DNA of 64,000 bases. Source: an uncultured Lachnospiraceae bacterium (GTDB lineage: Bacteria; Bacillota; Clostridia; Lachnospirales; Lachnospiraceae). A program made the translations under genes and the position numbers. This document shows positions 33,398 through 42,171 of the stretch, piece by piece. The notes under the pieces are model-generated. The model had not been told where the DNA came from, ran no database searches, and saw only the letters and a list, made by a program, of their open reading frames with translations. The DNA lies in NCBI GenBank assembly GCA_944380605.1, contig CALWIA010000003.1, positions 62,001 to 126,000 on the forward strand, read 5' to 3'. The first letter of the stretch is position 1, and every line of letters begins with the position of its first letter.

Positions 33398-34369
33398 ATG
33401 ACAACTCTGCACATCGCGAAAGACGGTTCCGGAGATTTTACCTCCGTCAGCCAGGCGCTGGCTTCCCTGCCGGCGGACAGCCAGACTCCCGTAACCCTGC
33501 GCATCCACAGCGGCATATACAAAGAACGAATCACCATCACCTCTCCTTACCTTACGCTGGAGGGGGATTCCCCGGAAACCACGGTGCTGACCTTTGACCT
33601 CTACGCCCGGATGCCCATGGAAGACGGCAAGAAGCGGGGCACCTTCCGCAGCTACAGCTGCCTCATCGACACCCACGACTTTACTGCCAAAAACCTCACC
33701 TTCGAAAACAGCGCCGGCCCCGGCTCCCAGGTGGGACAGGCGCTGGCCCTTTACGTGGACGGAGACCGGATTCTCTTTGAAAACTGCCGGTTCCTGGGGG
33801 GCCAGGACACGCTGTTTACCGGCCCGCTGCCGCCGAGGGAAATCGAACCCGACGGCTTTATCGGCCCCAAGCAGCACGCGCCCCGCGTCAACGGCCGGCA
33901 CTGTTACCGGAACTGCTATATCGAAGGCGATATCGACTTCATCTTCGGCAGCGCCACCGCTTACTTTGAAAACTGCGAATGCTTTTCCAAAGACGATGGG
34001 CGGCCCATCAGCAGCTATGTCACCGCCGCTTCTACGCCGGAAGGTCAGACATACGGATATGTGATGAAAAACTGCCGTTTCACCGGAAACTGCCTGCCGG
34101 CTTCCGCCTATCTGGGCCGTCCATGGCGGGACTGGGCCAAAACCGTCCTCATCGACTGCTATATGGACCGGCACATCTGTCCGGAAGGCTGGGACGACTG
34201 GAACAAACCGGCCGCCCGCGAAAACTGCTTTTTCGCGGAATACGGAAGCACCGGCCCCGGCGCCGTCATGGAACGGCGGCCGGACTGGGTGAAGCGTCTT
34301 TCCGCCAAGGATCTTTCTCACTACGAAAAGGCTCTGGTGCTGGGCGGCACCGACGGCTGGAATCCATAA
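33398..34369 (+). CDS. Pectinesterase family protein (cytoplasmic)
   Basis: 323 residues of right-handed beta-helix type. The family motifs are present in order: GQALAL (113-118), GGQDTLF with Asp137, DIDFIFG with Asp180, and LGRPWRDWAKTV with Arg241, matching the Gln/Asp/Asp/Arg catalytic set of pectin methylesterases. No signal peptide is present, so it should act inside the cell on imported, methyl-esterified galacturonate oligomers. AAAGGA lies eight bases before the ATG. No pectate lyase or uronate pathway gene is nearby, so its link to pectin use is by family only. Confidence 0.88.
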   Translation: MTTLHIAKDGSGDFTSVSQALASLPADSQTPVTLRIHSGIYKERITITSPYLTLEGDSPETTVLTFDLYARMPMEDGKKRGTFRSYSCLIDTHDFTAKNLTFENSAGPGSQVGQALALYVDGDRILFENCRFLGGQDTLFTGPLPPREIEPDGFIGPKQHAPRVNGRHCYRNCYIEGDIDFIFGSATAYFENCECFSKDDGRPISSYVTAASTPEGQTYGYVMKNCRFTGNCLPASAYLGRPWRDWAKTVLIDCYMDRHICPEGWDDWNKPAARENCFFAEYGSTGPGAVMERRPDWVKRLSAKDLSHYEKALVLGGTDGWNP

Positions 34370-34394
34370 ACCGCCCTTTCCTGCTCCCTGTAAA

Positions 34395-34440
34395 ACAGAC
34401 AGGGCCGCTGACTCCGCGAACACGCGGCGCAGCGGCCCTG
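34395..34440. terminator. Hairpin terminator between the pectinesterase and CapA-like genes
   Basis: CAGGGCCGCTG (34400-34410) pairs with CAGCGGCCCTG (34430-34440), with an inner CCGCG/CGCGG stem. On the minus strand it is followed by TCTGTTTTA, so it serves mainly the CapA-like gene. Confidence 0.75.
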
Positions 34441-34447
34441 CATCAGT

Positions 34448-35755
34448 TTATACCAGATCGATATATCCGACTCCGTTTTCAATGCGGATCTTCGTCCCAT
34501 AGGGATCGCTCAGCTGCTGCAGATAACGCAGCACCTCTTCGTCGCCGGTCATCTTCGGCACGCCCTTCTGAGAACGCTTTTCCTTCATGCCCAGGGAAAT
34601 GGGATACAGCTGTACCTGAGTCACTTTTCCATCTTTCATGGTCCAGCCGGCCATAACCGCCCGCCAGATATTCTCCAGCACGCCGTAGCCTACGGTGCCG
34701 TTTTTGCTGCGGTTGTCCATATAACTTCCTACCTTGGTATCCACCGGCAGCTTTTTGTTGATATACGCGTCGTAGGGCTGCAGGCTGACAGTCTCTGTCT
34801 CAAACAGGAAGTTGCCCAGGCTGTAAAAGATCGGCTTCTCTTTATAAATCTCAATGCCCCGCAGTTCGTGAGGACCATGGCCGATCACCGCGTCCGCGCC
34901 GGCGTCGATGCACATCCGGGAAAAGGTTTCCAGGAAACGGGCGGGAATCGTAGTATCTTCCCCATCGCACTCATGGCCGTGGAAGCTGACCAGCACCACA
35001 TCCGCCTGTTTGCCGGCTTCCACAATTTCACCCCGGATCCGGTCCATATCCTCGGAGTTGGGAACGCTTTCCACCCAGCAGCTGTCATCCAGCACAAACA
35101 TGCCGGCGGAGCCGAAAGGCAGCGTACCCGGATCAAAGGGGTTGCTGTAGCCGTTTTTAATGGAGAATTCCTTGCTGGCGTTTACGTGAGTCACCTTCAC
35201 CAGTTCCTGCGCCATGTCGTAGTGGCTCTGATCCACATGATAGCGCATGGAAGAACGCAAAGGATTCAATCCCGGACGTCCCTTCATCGCCTGGGACTGG
35301 CCGCCGGCTCTGGCGGACTCATGAAACGAAGAAGATACGCTGATCAGCGCCACCCGGCCCTTCCGGGTCTCCAGGTAGCAGGCCTCCGACGCCTCTGCCA
35401 GGTTGCTGCCGGTGCCGGAAAACACCATGTCGCGCTCCCGCAGATGCCGGATCGTCGCCAGCACACCCTCCTGTCCGTAATCGCCGGAATGGTTGTTGGC
35501 CGTATTGAACAGATTGAAGCCGAAACGCTTCACATCGTCCAGCGCCTCCGGCGCCATCATGGCCCAGGTGCCGCCGCTGACGGCTGCCGGATATCCCTCC
35601 TGATTGTGGAAGGTCATTTCCAGATTGCTGAATTTCACATCATGTTCCATGACGCAGTCCCGAAGCTGCTCAAATCCCTCATATCCGTCTTCAGGAATCC
35701 GTCTGGTAATAAACATATCGCCGGTGGCGATCAGTCTCATTTCCGTGTCTTTCAT
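34448..35755 (-). CDS. CapA-like metallophosphoesterase (poly-gamma-glutamate synthesis family)
   Basis: 435 residues. Family motifs are TGDMFITRR at the start, FSNLEMTFHN, FNLFNTANNHSGDYGQEG, VVLVSFHGHE-like DVVLVSFHG, and GHGPHELRGIEIYKEKPIFYSLGNFLFET, which hold the metal-binding residues of CapA-type calcineurin-fold enzymes. There is no signal peptide or membrane helix, unlike CapA of capsule systems, so it is predicted cytoplasmic. It is the last gene of the opp cluster, 15 bases after oppF, suggesting a role on the imported compound rather than on capsule. Confidence 0.82.
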   Translation of the reverse strand: MKDTEMRLIATGDMFITRRIPEDGYEGFEQLRDCVMEHDVKFSNLEMTFHNQEGYPAAVSGGTWAMMAPEALDDVKRFGFNLFNTANNHSGDYGQEGVLATIRHLRERDMVFSGTGSNLAEASEACYLETRKGRVALISVSSSFHESARAGGQSQAMKGRPGLNPLRSSMRYHVDQSHYDMAQELVKVTHVNASKEFSIKNGYSNPFDPGTLPFGSAGMFVLDDSCWVESVPNSEDMDRIRGEIVEAGKQADVVLVSFHGHECDGEDTTIPARFLETFSRMCIDAGADAVIGHGPHELRGIEIYKEKPIFYSLGNFLFETETVSLQPYDAYINKKLPVDTKVGSYMDNRSKNGTVGYGVLENIWRAVMAGWTMKDGKVTQVQLYPISLGMKEKRSQKGVPKMTGDEEVLRYLQQLSDPYGTKIRIENGVGYIDLV

Positions 35756-35770
35756 GTCATTCTCCCTGCC

Positions 35771-36712
35771 TTATTTTCCCTGTTCCAGTTCTTTTCTGTA
35801 CTGTTCCACTTCCGGATCCGACGCGTATACAAAATGTCCGGGCCGCACTTCCTGCAGTCTGGGCTGGTGGGTGCTGTAATCATGCACCGCCGGATCGTAA
35901 TACAGCCGCTGTTTATCTTTTTCCCTCAGCGGATCCGGCAGCGGAATCGCCGAAAGCAGCGATTTCGTATAGGGATGCAGCGGATGATCATAGAGTTCGT
36001 CCGCGTCCGCCAGTTCCACCAGCGTGCCGAAGTACATCACGCCGATCCGGTCGGAGAAATACTTGACCACCGCCAGGTTATGGGCGATAAAGAGAATGGT
36101 CAGATCCATTTCCTTCTTGATGTCCATCAGCAGGTTGATCACCTGCGCCTGAATGGACACGTCCAGAGCCGAAACCGGCTCGTCGGCGATGATAAAGGAC
36201 GGTTTCACCGCCAGCGCTCTGGCGATGCCGATTCTCTGACGCTGTCCGCCGGAGAATTCGTGGGGATAACGAGTCGCGTGCTCCGGCAGCAGACCCACCC
36301 GGTTCAGCAGATTGTTGACCACTTCCCGGCACTGGGCGGGATCCTTCATGCCCCGGATCTTCAGGCCCTCGGAAATAATCTCTTCCACCGTCATTCTGGG
36401 GTTCAGAGAAGAGATGGGATCCTGAAAGATCATGGCCAGGTTGCTGGTAATATAATCCCGGTCGCTTTTGGTCAGCTTTCCGGAGATGGACTTCCCGTTG
36501 AACAGAATCTCGCCCGAAGTAGGATTGTACAGACGGATTACCGTTCTGCCCAGCGTCGTTTTGCCGCATCCGCTCTCTCCTACCAGTCCGAAATTCTCTC
36601 CCTTGTAAATGTCAAGGGTCACATGGTTCAGCGCCCGTACTTTTTCTTTTCTTCCGGATTGGAAGTCCATGCACAGATCTTTTATTTCCAGTATTTTTTC
36701 TTTCTTATCCAT
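35771..36712 (-). CDS. oppF: Oligopeptide/dipeptide ABC transporter ATP-binding protein (OppF-like)
   Basis: 313 residues. Walker A GESGCGKT is at 45-52, the signature is FSGGQRQRIGIARAL and Walker B FIIADEPVSALDVS. The C-terminal extension has the oligopeptide-type HPLHPYTKSLLSAIPLPDP. It couples ATP hydrolysis to peptide import with OppD, OppB and OppC. It lies two bases after oppD and 15 before the CapA-like gene. Confidence 0.93.
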   Translation of the reverse strand: MDKKEKILEIKDLCMDFQSGRKEKVRALNHVTLDIYKGENFGLVGESGCGKTTLGRTVIRLYNPTSGEILFNGKSISGKLTKSDRDYITSNLAMIFQDPISSLNPRMTVEEIISEGLKIRGMKDPAQCREVVNNLLNRVGLLPEHATRYPHEFSGGQRQRIGIARALAVKPSFIIADEPVSALDVSIQAQVINLLMDIKKEMDLTILFIAHNLAVVKYFSDRIGVMYFGTLVELADADELYDHPLHPYTKSLLSAIPLPDPLREKDKQRLYYDPAVHDYSTHQPRLQEVRPGHFVYASDPEVEQYRKELEQGK

Positions 36713-36714
36713 GA

Positions 36715-37749
36715 TTACCCTTCCTTCCGGCGCATTCTTTCAATCCTGTGTCTGAGGGACTCCGGCATCTCTACCTTGGGAGCGTTGGGATGCAGCAGCC
36801 ACGTAGCCGCGTAGTGGGTGTCGCTGAGACGGAAGAACGGAGGCTCCTCCTCAAAATCCACCTGCAGCGCATACTGGTTGCGTTCCGCAAACGCGTCTCC
36901 CTTGGGCGGGAAAATCATATTTGGGGGGGTGCCGGGAATCGAGAACAGCCGTTCTTTGGTTTCCAGGTCCGGCATCGCCGACAGAAGCGCCCAGGTATAG
37001 GGATGGGCCGGGGAATAGAAAATCTCTTCCGCCGTTCCGGTTTCCACGATCTTACCGGCGTACATCACGCAGATGCGGTCCGCCATATTAGCCACGACGC
37101 CCAGGTCGTGGGTGATGAAAATGACCGACAGCTTTTCTCTCTGCTTGATCGCCTTGATCTCATCCAGGATCTTGGCCTGGATGGTAACGTCCAGCGCCGT
37201 AGTCGGTTCGTCGCAGATCATAATCTTGGCGTTGCTGGCCAGCGCGATGGCAATGACAATACGCTGGCGCATACCGCCGGAAAACTGGAACGGATACTGA
37301 TGGAAACGCACCTCCGGGTTGGGGATGCCCACCATTTCCATAAGTTCCAGGGCCCGCTTATGAGCCTGTTCCTTGGTCATATGTTCCCGCAGCACCAGGG
37401 CTTCTGTAATCTGCTTGCCGATGCGCATAATGGGGTTCAGCGCCGACAGCGGATCCTGGAAAATCAGGGAAATCTCCTTGCCGCGGAGCTTGTAGAAATC
37501 TTTCTCTTTATATTTGGTCAGGTCGTCCCCTTTGTACAGAATCTGTCCGTCTTCAATGATCGAGTTCTTGGGCAGGATTCCCAGGATGGCCTTGGTGGTT
37601 ACGGACTTTCCGGAACCGGACTCGCCCACAATGGCCAGGGTCTCGCCCTCGAACAGCTTGAAGTCGATGCCGCGGACGGCCTGCACATTGCCGTTGTAGG
37701 TACGGAAGGACACCCGTAAATTGTTTACTTCCAGTATGGGTTCTTTCAT
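36715..37749 (-). CDS. oppD: Oligopeptide/dipeptide ABC transporter ATP-binding protein (OppD-like)
   Basis: 344 residues from ATG at 37749, preceded by GGAGGAA; the frame is open 13 codons further upstream into oppC but without a site. Walker A is GESGSGKS (42-49), the signature FSGGMRQRIVIAIALA, Walker B IMICDEPTTALDVT. The C-terminal part has SPAHPYTWALLSAMPD and the family GTPPNMIFPPKGDAFAERN stretch. It is the second ATPase of the importer. Confidence 0.93.
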   Translation of the reverse strand: MKEPILEVNNLRVSFRTYNGNVQAVRGIDFKLFEGETLAIVGESGSGKSVTTKAILGILPKNSIIEDGQILYKGDDLTKYKEKDFYKLRGKEISLIFQDPLSALNPIMRIGKQITEALVLREHMTKEQAHKRALELMEMVGIPNPEVRFHQYPFQFSGGMRQRIVIAIALASNAKIMICDEPTTALDVTIQAKILDEIKAIKQREKLSVIFITHDLGVVANMADRICVMYAGKIVETGTAEEIFYSPAHPYTWALLSAMPDLETKERLFSIPGTPPNMIFPPKGDAFAERNQYALQVDFEEEPPFFRLSDTHYAATWLLHPNAPKVEMPESLRHRIERMRRKEG

Positions 37750-37759
37750 GCTATTCCTC

Positions 37760-38917
37760 CTATTCCGCTCCGCGCAGGGTCGGGTCAAATGCGTCGCGCA
37801 GTCCGTTGCCGAACAGGTTGAACGAAATCATCAGCAGCGAAATCACGATTGCCGGGAACACCAGCTGGGACGGGAAGTACAAAAGCACTTTCTGTCCGCG
37901 GGACAGCATCACGCCCAGAGACGGCTCCGGCGCCTGCAGGCCCAGACCGATGTAGGCCAGGAAGGACTCGGAGAAAATAGCCGACGGAATCGCGATCATG
38001 GAACTGGTAATGATGGGGCCGATGGAGTTGGGCAGGATATGGCGGAAAATCAGCAGCATATCCGGCACGCCCAGGGTTCGGGCCGCCAGCACATATTCTC
38101 TTCCCTTAAACCGGTAGAACTGCGCCCGCACCATTCGGGCCGTATCCACCCAGTCCTTGATGACCAGCGACATAATTATGGAAAACATGCCGGTGCCGGC
38201 CACCATGATAAACAGCGTCACCACCACGATTCGCGGGAATGCGCTGATAATCTCCGTAATACGCATCATCACCATATCCACTTTTCCGCCGTAATAGCCG
38301 GATATGGAACCGTAGATGACGCCGATGAACACGTTGCAGCACACGGAAATCACCGCGATCAGCAGAGATACCCGGGTGCCCCGCCACAGACGGGTCCAGA
38401 TATCGCGTCCCAGATAGTCGCTGCCCAGCCAGTAGCAGTCCTCATCTTCCAGGCCCATGTACTTGTAGTAGTCCACGTACACATCTACAATCCGCTGGCC
38501 GTTGACCAGACGGGGATTGAGGATTTCCAGCACACAGCCTTCCGGATACTTCTCCGGATCCGACAGATTGTCGTACTGGCGGTTTTCCAGCAGGTACGCG
38601 CCGTCAAAAATGCCCAGGTTCATCTTGGCGATAGCCGGAATCTTCGGCGGCATGTTCACCAGTTCCGGATGCTGCTCATCGTACCGGTAGTCGCTCATGG
38701 ACGGGCCGGCAATGGCAAAGATCGACAGGATAAAGATGATCACCGCGGCGATTACCGACGCTTTGTTTTTCACAAAACGCAGCCACACGTCCATAAAGAA
38801 TCCAATAGGCTTGGTCTTGAAATCCACGTCATGGATCTCCTGATCCTTCTGCACCTGTACAAATTTTTCTTTGGGAATGCTGTCGTACTTCTCTTTGTTG
38901 TTCTCATAAAGGACCAT
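37760..38917 (-). CDS. oppC: Oligopeptide/dipeptide ABC transporter permease (OppC-like)
   Basis: 385 residues. A cytoplasmic N-terminus of about 45 residues and one helix (ASVIAAVIIFILSIFAIAG) precede an external insert of about 110 residues and then five further helices. The permease motif is read as GREYVLAARTLGVPDMLLIFRHILPNS. The long insert after the first helix is typical of OppC rather than DppC. Its ATG overlaps the oppB stop by one base. Confidence 0.92.
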   Translation of the reverse strand: MVLYENNKEKYDSIPKEKFVQVQKDQEIHDVDFKTKPIGFFMDVWLRFVKNKASVIAAVIIFILSIFAIAGPSMSDYRYDEQHPELVNMPPKIPAIAKMNLGIFDGAYLLENRQYDNLSDPEKYPEGCVLEILNPRLVNGQRIVDVYVDYYKYMGLEDEDCYWLGSDYLGRDIWTRLWRGTRVSLLIAVISVCCNVFIGVIYGSISGYYGGKVDMVMMRITEIISAFPRIVVVTLFIMVAGTGMFSIIMSLVIKDWVDTARMVRAQFYRFKGREYVLAARTLGVPDMLLIFRHILPNSIGPIITSSMIAIPSAIFSESFLAYIGLGLQAPEPSLGVMLSRGQKVLLYFPSQLVFPAIVISLLMISFNLFGNGLRDAFDPTLRGAE

Positions 38918-39867
38918 TATTTCTTCCCTCCTATCCGGACTCTGGGATCCACGATTCCATAGGAAATATCCACGATCAGCACCGTGATCAGCGAAATCAT
39001 GGAGTAAAACATCAGAATGGCAACCGTCAGCATATGGTCGCTGGCGTTAATGGAGTCTACCATCAGGCCGCCCATGCCGGGAACGGCAAAAATGGTTTCC
39101 ACTACCAGGGAGCCGCCCAGTACATTGGCAAACATGGGCACGATGATGTTCATCATCGGCAGCATGGAGTTGCGCAGGCCGTGGCGGATGGTGCTCTGGG
39201 CGTAGGTCAGGCCCTTGGTCTTGGCCAGAAGCATGAACTCGGAGTTCATGGTCTCTGCCAGCTCCGCACGCAGATACCGGGCCACCCGGGCGATGGGGTC
39301 AAAGGACAGCGCCAGGATCGGCAGGAACATGGAGTGCCATCGGGCCACGCCGGCAGCCGATACATTGTAGATAATCGGGAACCAGCCCAGCTTGAAGCCC
39401 AGGAAATACTGCAGGGCCGCCGCAAATACAAAGGACGGGATGGAAATAAACAGCACTACCATCAGAGATACAAAATAGTCAACCACCGTATTCTTGCGGA
39501 TAGCCGCCAGAATACCCGCGGCCATGCCCACCGGCAGCGCCGCGAACAGTGAAACCAGATTCAGCTGAAGGGAAATCGGAATCCGATCCCTTAAAATATC
39601 AAAAACCGGTACACCGGGACGCATCTTGGCAGACGTTCCCCAGTCCCAGTGCAGGAAAATATTCTCCAGAAAATAATAATACTGCTTGATAATCGGTTCA
39701 TCAAAATGGTATTTCGCATTCAGAGCGTCGATCACCTGCTGAGACAGGTCGCCGCCCATTTCATAAACACTTCCCGGCATCAGCCTGACAACCATAAAGG
39801 CAATGGAGACGATGATAAACAGCGTAAGCACCAGAGCCAGTATTCTGTTTACTATGTATCGAAACAT
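38917..39867 (-). CDS. oppB: Oligopeptide/dipeptide ABC transporter permease (OppB-like)
   Basis: 316 residues with six membrane helices. The start MFRYIVNRILALVLTLFIIV and the EAA-type loop SEFMLLAKTKGLTYAQSTIRHGLRNSMLP are typical of OppB/DppB. It builds the translocation path with OppC. It is preceded by a long stable hairpin that separates it from oppA. Confidence 0.93.
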   Translation of the reverse strand: MFRYIVNRILALVLTLFIIVSIAFMVVRLMPGSVYEMGGDLSQQVIDALNAKYHFDEPIIKQYYYFLENIFLHWDWGTSAKMRPGVPVFDILRDRIPISLQLNLVSLFAALPVGMAAGILAAIRKNTVVDYFVSLMVVLFISIPSFVFAAALQYFLGFKLGWFPIIYNVSAAGVARWHSMFLPILALSFDPIARVARYLRAELAETMNSEFMLLAKTKGLTYAQSTIRHGLRNSMLPMMNIIVPMFANVLGGSLVVETIFAVPGMGGLMVDSINASDHMLTVAILMFYSMISLITVLIVDISYGIVDPRVRIGGKK

Positions 39868-39907
39868 GTATTTCCCTCTTTCCGTCGTTTCAGCCGGCCG
39901 GAATTAC

Positions 39908-39934
39908 GGGGCGCTGCCGCGCCGGCAGCGCCCC
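39908..39934 (-). other. Stable intercistronic hairpin between oppA and oppB
   Basis: GGGGCGCTGCC pairs with GGCAGCGCCCC (11 G/C-rich pairs, five-base loop). No T run follows on the minus strand, so it is more likely a 3' stabilising or processing element for the oppA message than a terminator. Confidence 0.65.
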
Positions 39935-39956
39935 AATGCCAGATCCGCCTGTCTGA

Positions 39957-41792
39957 TTATTCTACAATCTTAGCGTAATCCCAACCCCATTCTACGCGGT
40001 TGGCCCAGTTCTGCATGGTCAGTTCCAATCTGTCAGACTTCAGATACTTGTCGATGCTTTCCACTACAGGAATGATGTTTGCCGGTTCAACCAGCATCCG
40101 CTCCATTTCGGCTACTGCGTTCAGCCGTACGCCTTCTTCGAAACGGTTCTCACCGAAGTTCGCGTTGTCAAATACTGCGTCAAACTCTTCGCTCAGGAAC
40201 GGCTCGTTCTTTGCGGAATAGTAAGTGGTCCAGTACTTGAACGCGTTCCAGGGCATCAGGTCGGTGCTGACCCAGCCGCCCCAGCTGATCTCATAGCAGG
40301 TGGGATCGGTGCCCCAGCTTCTCATCAGATCGCCTCTCTGAGAGGACGGCATCGCCTGCAGCTTCAGCTCGAACTTGTCGGTGCCGAAGATCTGCGCCCA
40401 GCTCTGCTGCAGATATTCGCTCATGATAGTCTGCGGAGCTACGTCGTTGTAAATCATGGTCAGAGTCACTTTGTCGATGCCCTCTTCTGCCAGGGCCTCA
40501 TCAAACAGTTCTTTGGCCAGTTCGGGATCGTAGCCGTAGTTCTCGTGCAGGTTCGCTTTGCCTTCTTCCGTATCACGGAATGCCGTGCCGCTTTCCAGAT
40601 CGATGATGTGCGGAGTGGGCACGATGTAGTCTGCCGGCTCGTTGGCAGTCATATCCGCGATGGTGGCGCGGTCCGTTGCGTAGAACAGCGCGCGGCGGAA
40701 GGACTCATTGGCCAGGATCGGCTGATCCGGATTGATGGTGTTCAGAGTGATATGGGTGACAGAGTTTGCCGAGGAGTACAGAACTCTCGGATCCTCTTCG
40801 TACTTCTGGAAGTTGTCGGCGCTCAGCTTCACGTAATCGATTTCGCCGTTGTCAAACAGCTGCAGCTGCGTGCTGGCGTCTTCTACTACCTTGATGTTGA
40901 TGCCTGCCAGCCAGATCTTGTCCTTGAAGATATAGTTGGGGTTCTTCTTGAAGTTGATCTCGGCGTCGTTGGTCCAGGAATCTACGATGAACGGGCCTGC
41001 GGAAATCCAGTACTCTTCGCTGGTGCCGTACAGGGTCTCGGTACGGTCCGCGTTCATGCCCTTTTCAAAGTACTCTTCGTTGATGATGCAGTTGGCGGGA
41101 TGCGCCAGATGCGTCATAATCTCACGGGGTTCGTGATTGGTTACGGTGTGGATCTCCAGGGTCAGGTCGTCGATCAGCTTTAAGCCAACCTCATCCCAGG
41201 TGCAGCTGCCTTCGAAATAGTTCATGGCGTTCTCGATTTCGATTACGTCCTTCGCGAAGTTGCTGGCACGCAGGTTCGCCAGCTTGGGATCCAGCATCAT
41301 CTGCCAGGTGTAGTATACGTCGTTGGCGTCCAGGGTGTCGCCGTTCTCCCAGGTCACGCCCTCACGGATCTTGATCTGCCATACCTTGCCTTCTTCATCC
41401 ACCTGGATGGGATCTTCCGCAGCCAGCTCGCCGCTCAGATCGCAGAAGGTGTAGTCTTCATTAGGGAAGTAGGTATACAGAGTAAGAGAGGATCTCTTGA
41501 TCTGAGTGGAAGAATAGGAATTGATATAGGTCAGCGGGTTCAGGGAACCGATGGTGCTGGTGCTGGCCTCTCTCAGAATTCCGTAGCCCTCATCCGTCGG
41601 CGTATCGCCGTTGGGATCCGTCGTTTCCGCGGAATCGCTTTCCGCTTCGCCGGCCGAGGTCGCTTCCGTAGCCGCCTCTGTAAACACAATGCTTTCGTCT
41701 GCCGGCTCGGAAGACGAAGAACATCCGCTTACTGCTGCCGCAAGTGCTGCTGCCGATAATAAAATCAGCATTGACTTCTTCTGTTTTCTCAT
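39957..41792 (-). CDS. oppA: Peptide ABC transporter substrate-binding lipoprotein (OppA-like)
   Basis: 611 residues from ATG at 41792 (GAGGAGG seven bases upstream); a further open stretch upstream lies in the DUF3899-like gene and is not coding here. A signal peptide ends in lipobox VSGC (Cys24). An acidic linker follows, then the SBP_bac_5 fold with GYGILREASTSTIGSLNPL, DANDVYYTWQMMLDP and FRRALFYATDRATIADM. It should bind oligopeptides at the cell surface. The size and linker resemble the other lipoproteins in this window. Confidence 0.92.
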   Translation of the reverse strand: MRKQKKSMLILLSAAALAAAVSGCSSSSEPADESIVFTEAATEATSAGEAESDSAETTDPNGDTPTDEGYGILREASTSTIGSLNPLTYINSYSSTQIKRSSLTLYTYFPNEDYTFCDLSGELAAEDPIQVDEEGKVWQIKIREGVTWENGDTLDANDVYYTWQMMLDPKLANLRASNFAKDVIEIENAMNYFEGSCTWDEVGLKLIDDLTLEIHTVTNHEPREIMTHLAHPANCIINEEYFEKGMNADRTETLYGTSEEYWISAGPFIVDSWTNDAEINFKKNPNYIFKDKIWLAGINIKVVEDASTQLQLFDNGEIDYVKLSADNFQKYEEDPRVLYSSANSVTHITLNTINPDQPILANESFRRALFYATDRATIADMTANEPADYIVPTPHIIDLESGTAFRDTEEGKANLHENYGYDPELAKELFDEALAEEGIDKVTLTMIYNDVAPQTIMSEYLQQSWAQIFGTDKFELKLQAMPSSQRGDLMRSWGTDPTCYEISWGGWVSTDLMPWNAFKYWTTYYSAKNEPFLSEEFDAVFDNANFGENRFEEGVRLNAVAEMERMLVEPANIIPVVESIDKYLKSDRLELTMQNWANRVEWGWDYAKIVE

Positions 41793-41808
41793 AGCTTGTC
41801 CTCCTCTT

Positions 41809-42171
41809 TTATAAAAGCAATACCGCCGCCGAGCACGCGAACAGGCACGCGGCCGCGATATAAGCTTCAATGTAATTTTTCTCATAGCGCCGGGTTTCCA
41901 GAAACGCGGCATACCCCGCGTCCCGCCCTGCCTCAATGCCCCCTTTTTTCCAGAGCTGGGCGAATTTCCGGACGCCGTAAAGAATCAGATCGTAAAAGCG
42001 CAGGCACCGGGCCGTGCGGAACATGGCCACAACCAGCATGCAGATGCCTGCCAGGGCGCAGGCGTCGGAGACGCCGGTCAGGTTCCACTGACGCCGTACC
42101 GCGAAAAACACAGCGAACAGAATCCCTGACATCCGTATGGTGCCCCGGTAAAACCGCAGCCGATTCAGCAC
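41809..42171 (-). CDS. Small membrane protein, DUF3899-like
   Basis: 120 residues with about three hydrophobic helices: near 14-25, 36-50 and 104-120 (YIAAACLFACSAAVLLL). The middle contains RCLRFYDLILYGVRKFAQLWKK, which resembles DUF3899 proteins; this match is from memory and moderate. The start overlaps the serine hydrolase stop by seven bases and the gene ends 16 bases before oppA, so it is embedded in the operon and may assist the transporter. No function is known. Confidence 0.65.
   Translation of the reverse strand: MLNRLRFYRGTIRMSGILFAVFFAVRRQWNLTGVSDACALAGICMLVVAMFRTARCLRFYDLILYGVRKFAQLWKKGGIEAGRDAGYAAFLETRRYEKNYIEAYIAAACLFACSAAVLLL

Noticed and set aside
41793..41936. Longer N-terminus for OppA
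   Set aside because: The extra 48 residues overlap the preceding gene, lack a ribosome site, and would precede the lipoprotein signal.
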